NCBI GenBank assembly: GCA_036564135.1
Contig: DATCLC010000010.1
Location: forward strand, 1 to 16,798
Reading direction: 5' to 3'
DNA: 16,798 nt
Origin: RSA11 sp036564135
GTDB taxonomy: Bacteria; Actinomycetota; Thermoleophilia; Solirubrobacterales; 70-9
This document shows positions 13,665 to 16,798 of this stretch, piece by piece. Made by a program: the position numbers and the translations under genes. The notes beneath the pieces were generated by a model that was not told where the DNA came from, ran no database searches, and saw nothing but the letters and a program-made list of their open reading frames with translations. Position 1 is the stretch's first letter, and each line of letters begins with the position of its first letter.

Positions 13665-15223
13665 TTGCGCAGGATGCGGGCGCCGAGCCGCGCGAGCGGC
13701 CCGGCCCCCTCGCGCAGGGCCCTGGCGCGGCCGCCGTTGCGCCCGTACAGCAGGCGCGCCGTGGCGCGCACGGCGTCGCCCAGCGTGCGGTCGTACGGCT
13801 GCCACCAGAAATTGCGTGTGAGCCCCGGCTCCCAGGAGACGAGCTTGATGTTCGTGCACTCGTAGAACCCGAACTTCGAGTGCGAGCGGCCGAGGCCCGA
13901 GTCCTTGACGCCGCCCCACGAGCACTGGGCGGCGCCGTGGGAGTAGGAGTGGTCGTTGATCCAGACCATCCCCGACTGGATGCGCCGCGCCATGCGCTCG
14001 CCCTTGGCGCGGTCCTTCGTCCAGACCGAGGCGCCCAGCCCGAAGTTCGAGTCGTTGGCGCGCGCGAGCGCCTCCTCCTCGGAGCCCACGACGATGATCG
14101 GCACCACCGGGCCGAAGATCTCCTCGCGCATGATGCGCATGTCGTCCTCGACGCCGGCGAGCACGGTCGGGGCGATGAAGCGCCCGGAGAAGCCCTCGAC
14201 CTCGCGCGGCCCACCGGTGAGCCGCTCGGCGCCCCGCGCGAGCGCGTCGTCGACGAGCTCGGTGACCAGGTCGGCCTGCTCGGCGGAGACCATCGGGCCG
14301 ATCTCCGTGTCCCACTGCATGGGGTCGCCGACCCGCAGACGCTCGGTGCGGCGCCTCACGCTCGCGAGGAACTCGTCGGCCACGGACTCGACCACGTAGG
14401 TGCGCTCGATCCCCGAGCAGGTCTGGCCCGCGTTCGCGAACCCGCCCCACACGCAGCCCGAGGCGGCGTTCTCGATGTCGGCGTCCGCGCAGACGATCTG
14501 CGGGTCCTTCCCGCCGAGCTCGAGCACCGAGCCCTTCAGGTTGCGCGCGCAGACCTCGCCGACGCGCCGGCCGACCTCCACCGAGCCCGTGAAGAAGACC
14601 TTGCCGACCCCTGGGTCCTCGCAGATCGCCTCGCCGATCACGCCGCCGCCGTGCACGGTGCGCACCAGGCCCTCGGGCAGGCCACCGGCCTCGAAGACTC
14701 GCTGGATGCGCTCGCCGAGCAGGGGCGTGAGGCTCGCGGGCTTGAGGATCACGCCGTTGCCCGCCATGAGCGCGATCGCCACCTCGCCGAAGGGGATCGA
14801 CCACGGGTAGTTCCAGGGCGCGATCACCCCCACGACGCCGATCGGCTCGTACGTGAAGTGACTGCGCTTGGTCTTCAGGTAGATCTGCGGGAAGCGGATC
14901 GGCTCGTCGCGGAGGATCCTCGGGCCCTCCTCGGCGCACCAGTTGAGGAGGTCGATCGTGGGTACGACCTCCATCGTGTAGCTCTCCGTGATCGGCTTGC
15001 CCTGCTCGCGCGTGAGCAGATCCGCGACCTCGTCCATCTGCTCGACGAGCGCGGCCGCGGTGCGCTTCATGTAGCGGGCCCGATCGGCGAGCCCGAGCTG
15101 CGCCCAGAACGGCTGTACCTCGGCGATCTCGGCGACGACGCCTGCGACGTCGGCGGGCTCGATCGTCTCGACGGTGCCGAGCAGCTCCCCGGTGGCGGGG
15201 TTGCGTGACTCGAGTCGCCCCAT
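13655..15223 (-). CDS. NAD(P)-dependent aldehyde dehydrogenase
   Basis: Oxidises an aldehyde to the carboxylic acid. The 522-residue protein has the full ALDH set: PWNYP with the oxyanion Asn138, KPASLTP for cofactor binding, FTGSVEVGR, the general base Glu235 in LELGGKDP, and the nucleophile Cys269 in NAGQTCSG. EEIFGPVVPI and the C-terminal GGVKDSGLGRSHSKFGFYE follow. The substrate cannot be read from sequence; broad-range or succinate-semialdehyde-type ALDHs look similar. The C-terminus runs about 35 residues beyond the usual end as a basic, Arg/Ala/Gly-rich segment (from about RATARLLYGRNG). The ATG at 15223 follows a 233-bp leader region full of inverted repeats, and only a weak GGTCGGG lies ahead of it. 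It converges with the endopeptidase-like gene, with 14 bp between stops, and appears to be monocistronic. Confidence 0.95.
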   Translation of the reverse strand: MGRLESRNPATGELLGTVETIEPADVAGVVAEIAEVQPFWAQLGLADRARYMKRTAAALVEQMDEVADLLTREQGKPITESYTMEVVPTIDLLNWCAEEGPRILRDEPIRFPQIYLKTKRSHFTYEPIGVVGVIAPWNYPWSIPFGEVAIALMAGNGVILKPASLTPLLGERIQRVFEAGGLPEGLVRTVHGGGVIGEAICEDPGVGKVFFTGSVEVGRRVGEVCARNLKGSVLELGGKDPQIVCADADIENAASGCVWGGFANAGQTCSGIERTYVVESVADEFLASVRRRTERLRVGDPMQWDTEIGPMVSAEQADLVTELVDDALARGAERLTGGPREVEGFSGRFIAPTVLAGVEDDMRIMREEIFGPVVPIIVVGSEEEALARANDSNFGLGASVWTKDRAKGERMARRIQSGMVWINDHSYSHGAAQCSWGGVKDSGLGRSHSKFGFYECTNIKLVSWEPGLTRNFWWQPYDRTLGDAVRATARLLYGRNGGRARALREGAGPLARLGARILRKGG

Positions 15224-15284
15224 CCCGACCGCAGTCTAGACCCGCAGGCCCGGCCGGCTCCGCACCTTCCGGGCCCCGCGCACA

Positions 15285-15310
15285 GGCCGGAGCCCCCCTC
15301 GGCTCCGGCC
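15285..15310. repeat. perfect 10-bp stem hairpin in the aldehyde dehydrogenase leader
   Basis: GGCCGGAGCC (15285-15294) and GGCTCCGGCC (15301-15310) pair perfectly around CCCCTC. It is the strongest hairpin in this gap, 62 bp upstream of the aldehyde dehydrogenase start. Neither side has a T-run, so a terminator role is possible but unproven. Confidence 0.65.
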
Positions 15311-15407
15311 CCCCTGCCTTGCTAGATGCGCTCTCGCCACCCGCCAGAAGTGAGAGCGGTCTCCCCGAGCACGTCCCCCGCGCGTGCCCGGCATCGCATA
15401 AACACGC

Positions 15408-15440
15408 CGATCCGCGGGAAGTTGCGCTCGGCGCGGATCG
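15408..15440 (-). terminator. probable rarA terminator hairpin
   Basis: CGATCCGCG (15408-15416) and CGCGGATCG (15432-15440) form a perfect 9-bp stem with a 15-nt loop. On minus it starts 16 bases after the rarA stop codon and is followed by GCGTGTTTATG, a weak T-rich stretch. Position and orientation fit a terminator for rarA. Confidence 0.55.
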
Positions 15441-15456
15441 AAAAGCCCCCGGCGCC

Positions 15457-16798
15457 CTAGCCCGCCTGGCCCCGCCGCTTGCGCAGCCACTCGAGCCGCT
15501 CGCGCAGCGTGCGCTCGAAGCCGCGCTCGACCGGCTCGTAGAAGCGCAGGCCGCGCAGCTCGGGTGGCATGAGCTCCTGGTCGGAGACGCCGTCCGGCTC
15601 GTCGTGCGGGTAGACGTAGCCCTGGCCGCGGCCGAGCGCCTTGGCGCCCGGGTAGTGCGCGTCGCGCAGATACGGCGGCGGGAGCTTGGCGCCGTGCTCG
15701 CGCACGTGGCGCATCGCCGCGGCGATCGCGGTGGTCGAGGCGTTGGACTTGGGCGCGAGCGCGAGGTAAGCGGCCGCCTGGGCGAGGTTGAGGGCGCACT
15801 CGGGCATGCCGACGCGGTCGACGGCCGCGGCGGCGGCGTTCGCGACCACGAGCGCCTGCGGGTCGGCGTTGCCGACGTCCTCGGAGGCGAAGATCACCAT
15901 CCGGCGCGCGATGAAGCGCGGGTCCTCCCCGCCCTCGAGCATGACCGCGAGGTAGTAGAGCGAGGCGTCCACGTCCGAGCCGCGGGTGGCCTTGATCCAC
16001 GCCGAGATGTAGTCGTAGTGGCGGTCGCCCTGGCGGTCGTAGCTGAGCGCCTTGCGCTGCAGCGCGTCCTCGGCGGTGGCGAGATCCACGCCGTGCCCGC
16101 CCGCCCGGGCCGCCTCGACGGCGCGCTCCAGGGCGCCGAGCGCGGCGCGGGCGTCGCCGCCCGCCCGCGTGGCGAGCAGCTCGAGCGCCTCGTCGTCGAC
16201 CGGCGGCGGGTCGGCGATCCCGCGCTCGGGGTCGGACAGCGCGCGCCGCAGAAGCTCGGCGACGTGCCGGGGCTCGAGCTCGCGCAGCTCGTAGATCTGG
16301 CTGCGCGAGAGCAGCGCCGAGTTCACCTCGAAGTACGGGTTCTCCGTGGTCGCGCCGATCAGCGTGATCAGCCCGTCCTCGACGGCGGGCAGGAGCGCGT
16401 CCTGCTGGGCCTTGTTGAAGCGGTGGATCTCGTCCAAGAACAGCACCGTGCGCCGCCCGGCGCGGCGCCGCTCGCGGGCGCGCTCGATCACCGCCTTGAC
16501 CTCGGCCTTGCCGGCGTTCACGGCCGACTCCTCCTCGAAGGCCGCGTCGGATGCCCCCGCGATGATCCGCGCGAGCGTCGTCTTGCCGGTCCCCGGCGGC
16601 CCGTAGAGGATCGCCGAGTGCGGCTCGCCGGTCTCGATCGCAGTGCGCAGCGCGGACCCGGGCGCGAGCAGGTGCTCCTGGCCGACGAGCTCGTCGAGCG
16701 TGCGGGGGCGCATGCGGACCGCGAGCGGCGCCCCGGGCCCGGCCGCGGGCGCGGCGTCGGGGGAGCGCTCGGGGGCGTCGTCGAAGAGCCGCTCCGTC
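15457..16798 (-). CDS. rarA: replication-associated recombination protein A (AAA+ ATPase, RarA/MgsA), start just outside the window
   Basis: AAA+ clamp-loader-like ATPase acting at stalled replication forks. The frame is open from the TAG at 15457 to the right edge. Before the first internal ATG (16713) it already reads TERLFDDAPERSP, an Ala/Pro-rich linker, then PLAVRMRPRTLDELVGQEHL. The LF...PLAxRMRP lead-in is the family's true N-terminus, so the start codon probably lies only about two bases beyond the edge; the in-window ATG would cut off this segment. Motifs visible are Walker A GPPGTGKTT (16576-16602), Walker B VLFLDEIHRFNKAQQD, sensor 1 IGATTENPYFEVN and the arginine finger in LLSRSQIYEL. 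The C-terminal tetramerisation region follows, with HYDYISAWIKATRGSD and the conserved YPGAKALGRGQGYVYPHD. The about 447 visible codons fit the usual length. A terminator-like hairpin follows the stop. Confidence 0.95.
   Translation of the reverse strand, partial: TERLFDDAPERSPDAAPAAGPGAPLAVRMRPRTLDELVGQEHLLAPGSALRTAIETGEPHSAILYGPPGTGKTTLARIIAGASDAAFEEESAVNAGKAEVKAVIERARERRRAGRRTVLFLDEIHRFNKAQQDALLPAVEDGLITLIGATTENPYFEVNSALLSRSQIYELRELEPRHVAELLRRALSDPERGIADPPPVDDEALELLATRAGGDARAALGALERAVEAARAGGHGVDLATAEDALQRKALSYDRQGDRHYDYISAWIKATRGSDVDASLYYLAVMLEGGEDPRFIARRMVIFASEDVGNADPQALVVANAAAAAVDRVGMPECALNLAQAAAYLALAPKSNASTTAIAAAMRHVREHGAKLPPPYLRDAHYPGAKALGRGQGYVYPHDEPDGVSDQELMPPELRGLRFYEPVERGFERTLRERLEWLRKRRGQAG

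Larger units (their letters stand above)
15224..15456. other. structured intergenic region with five inverted repeats
   Basis: This 233-bp gap between rarA and the aldehyde dehydrogenase (both minus) has no convincing gene. Read 5'-3' on plus it holds: arms 15247-15253/15269-15275 (GGCCCGG, CCGGGCC); 15285-15294/15301-15310 (10 bp, listed separately); 15329-15335/15352-15358 (CGCTCTC, GAGAGCG, 16-nt loop); 15369-15373/15383-15387 (GCACG, CGTGC); and 15408-15416/15432-15440 (9 bp, listed as a terminator). The hexamer GGCTCC occurs both in the loop of the first hairpin (15256-15261) and in the right arm of the second, so alternative folds are possible. It could be a leader attenuator, a non-coding RNA or a terminator cluster. 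Confidence 0.5.

Noticed and set aside
15241..15440. SRP RNA, RNase P RNA or tmRNA in the hairpin-rich gap
   Set aside because: I could not find the hallmark conserved segments of these RNAs on either strand. A 6C-like RNA remains only a weak suggestion.
15236..16000. Minus-strand frame of 254 codons overlapping rarA
   Set aside because: It lies in another frame of rarA and its product is Arg/Ala/Gly-rich with no domain; only its last part crosses the structured intergenic region.
1..16798. Defence system, prophage or mobile island
   Set aside because: The lone helicase has no nuclease, methylase or other partner. There are no transposases, integrases, att-like repeats or CRISPR repeats, and composition is uniform.

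Overview
The window is about 16.8 kb of very GC-rich DNA in which nearly every base is coding and antisense frames stay open for long stretches. It looks like a chromosomal housekeeping segment from a high-GC actinobacterium. The gene set (a fused uroporphyrinogen methyltransferase/synthase, a System I cytochrome c maturation block directly upstream of haem genes, an actinobacterial-type helicase with an acidic tail, an M74-like endopeptidase) suggests the class Thermoleophilia (Solirubrobacter/Conexibacter relatives). That placement is inference from gene content, not from a marker gene. I see no mobile element, CRISPR array, tRNA or rRNA.

Left part (1-1896, all minus): a membrane-redox cluster transcribed as a TlpA/ResA-type thioredoxin, then a three-TM protein of unknown function, then an NfeD/ClpP-class membrane serine protease that runs off the left edge. 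A 162-bp divergent gap holding a perfect inverted repeat separates it from a large plus-strand SF2 helicase (2059-4854). The helicase has a low-complexity insert ahead of its Walker A motif and ends in a basic patch plus a long acidic tail. It converges, with 3 bp to spare, on a two-gene minus operon: a SAM hydrolase (SAM hydroxide adenosyltransferase family), then biotin-protein ligase. A two-tier hairpin sits across the convergent ends.

Middle part (6688-12820, all minus): one compact, mostly overlapping operon in the order ccmA-ccmB-ccmC-ccmD-hemA-hemC-cobA/hemD. The first four products move or handle haem for cytochrome c maturation. The last three carry glutamyl-tRNA to uroporphyrinogen III and on to precorrin-2, so haem supply and haem use appear to be co-transcribed. 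The rest of the pathway (hemB, hemL, ccmE, ccmF) is not in the window. The TlpA-like protein at the left could be a CcmG/ResA partner.

Right part: a murein endopeptidase-like gene on plus (12861-13640), whose linker region contains a perfect 34-bp palindrome, faces a minus-strand aldehyde dehydrogenase (13655-15223). Behind that is a 233-bp intergenic stretch with five inverted repeats, and then rarA, which is cut by the right edge probably only a few bases short of its start.

No clearly novel multi-gene system is visible. The items most worth following up are the structured intergenic region at 15224-15456, the 34-bp palindrome, the helicase's unusual architecture and the hairpin shared by convergent genes.
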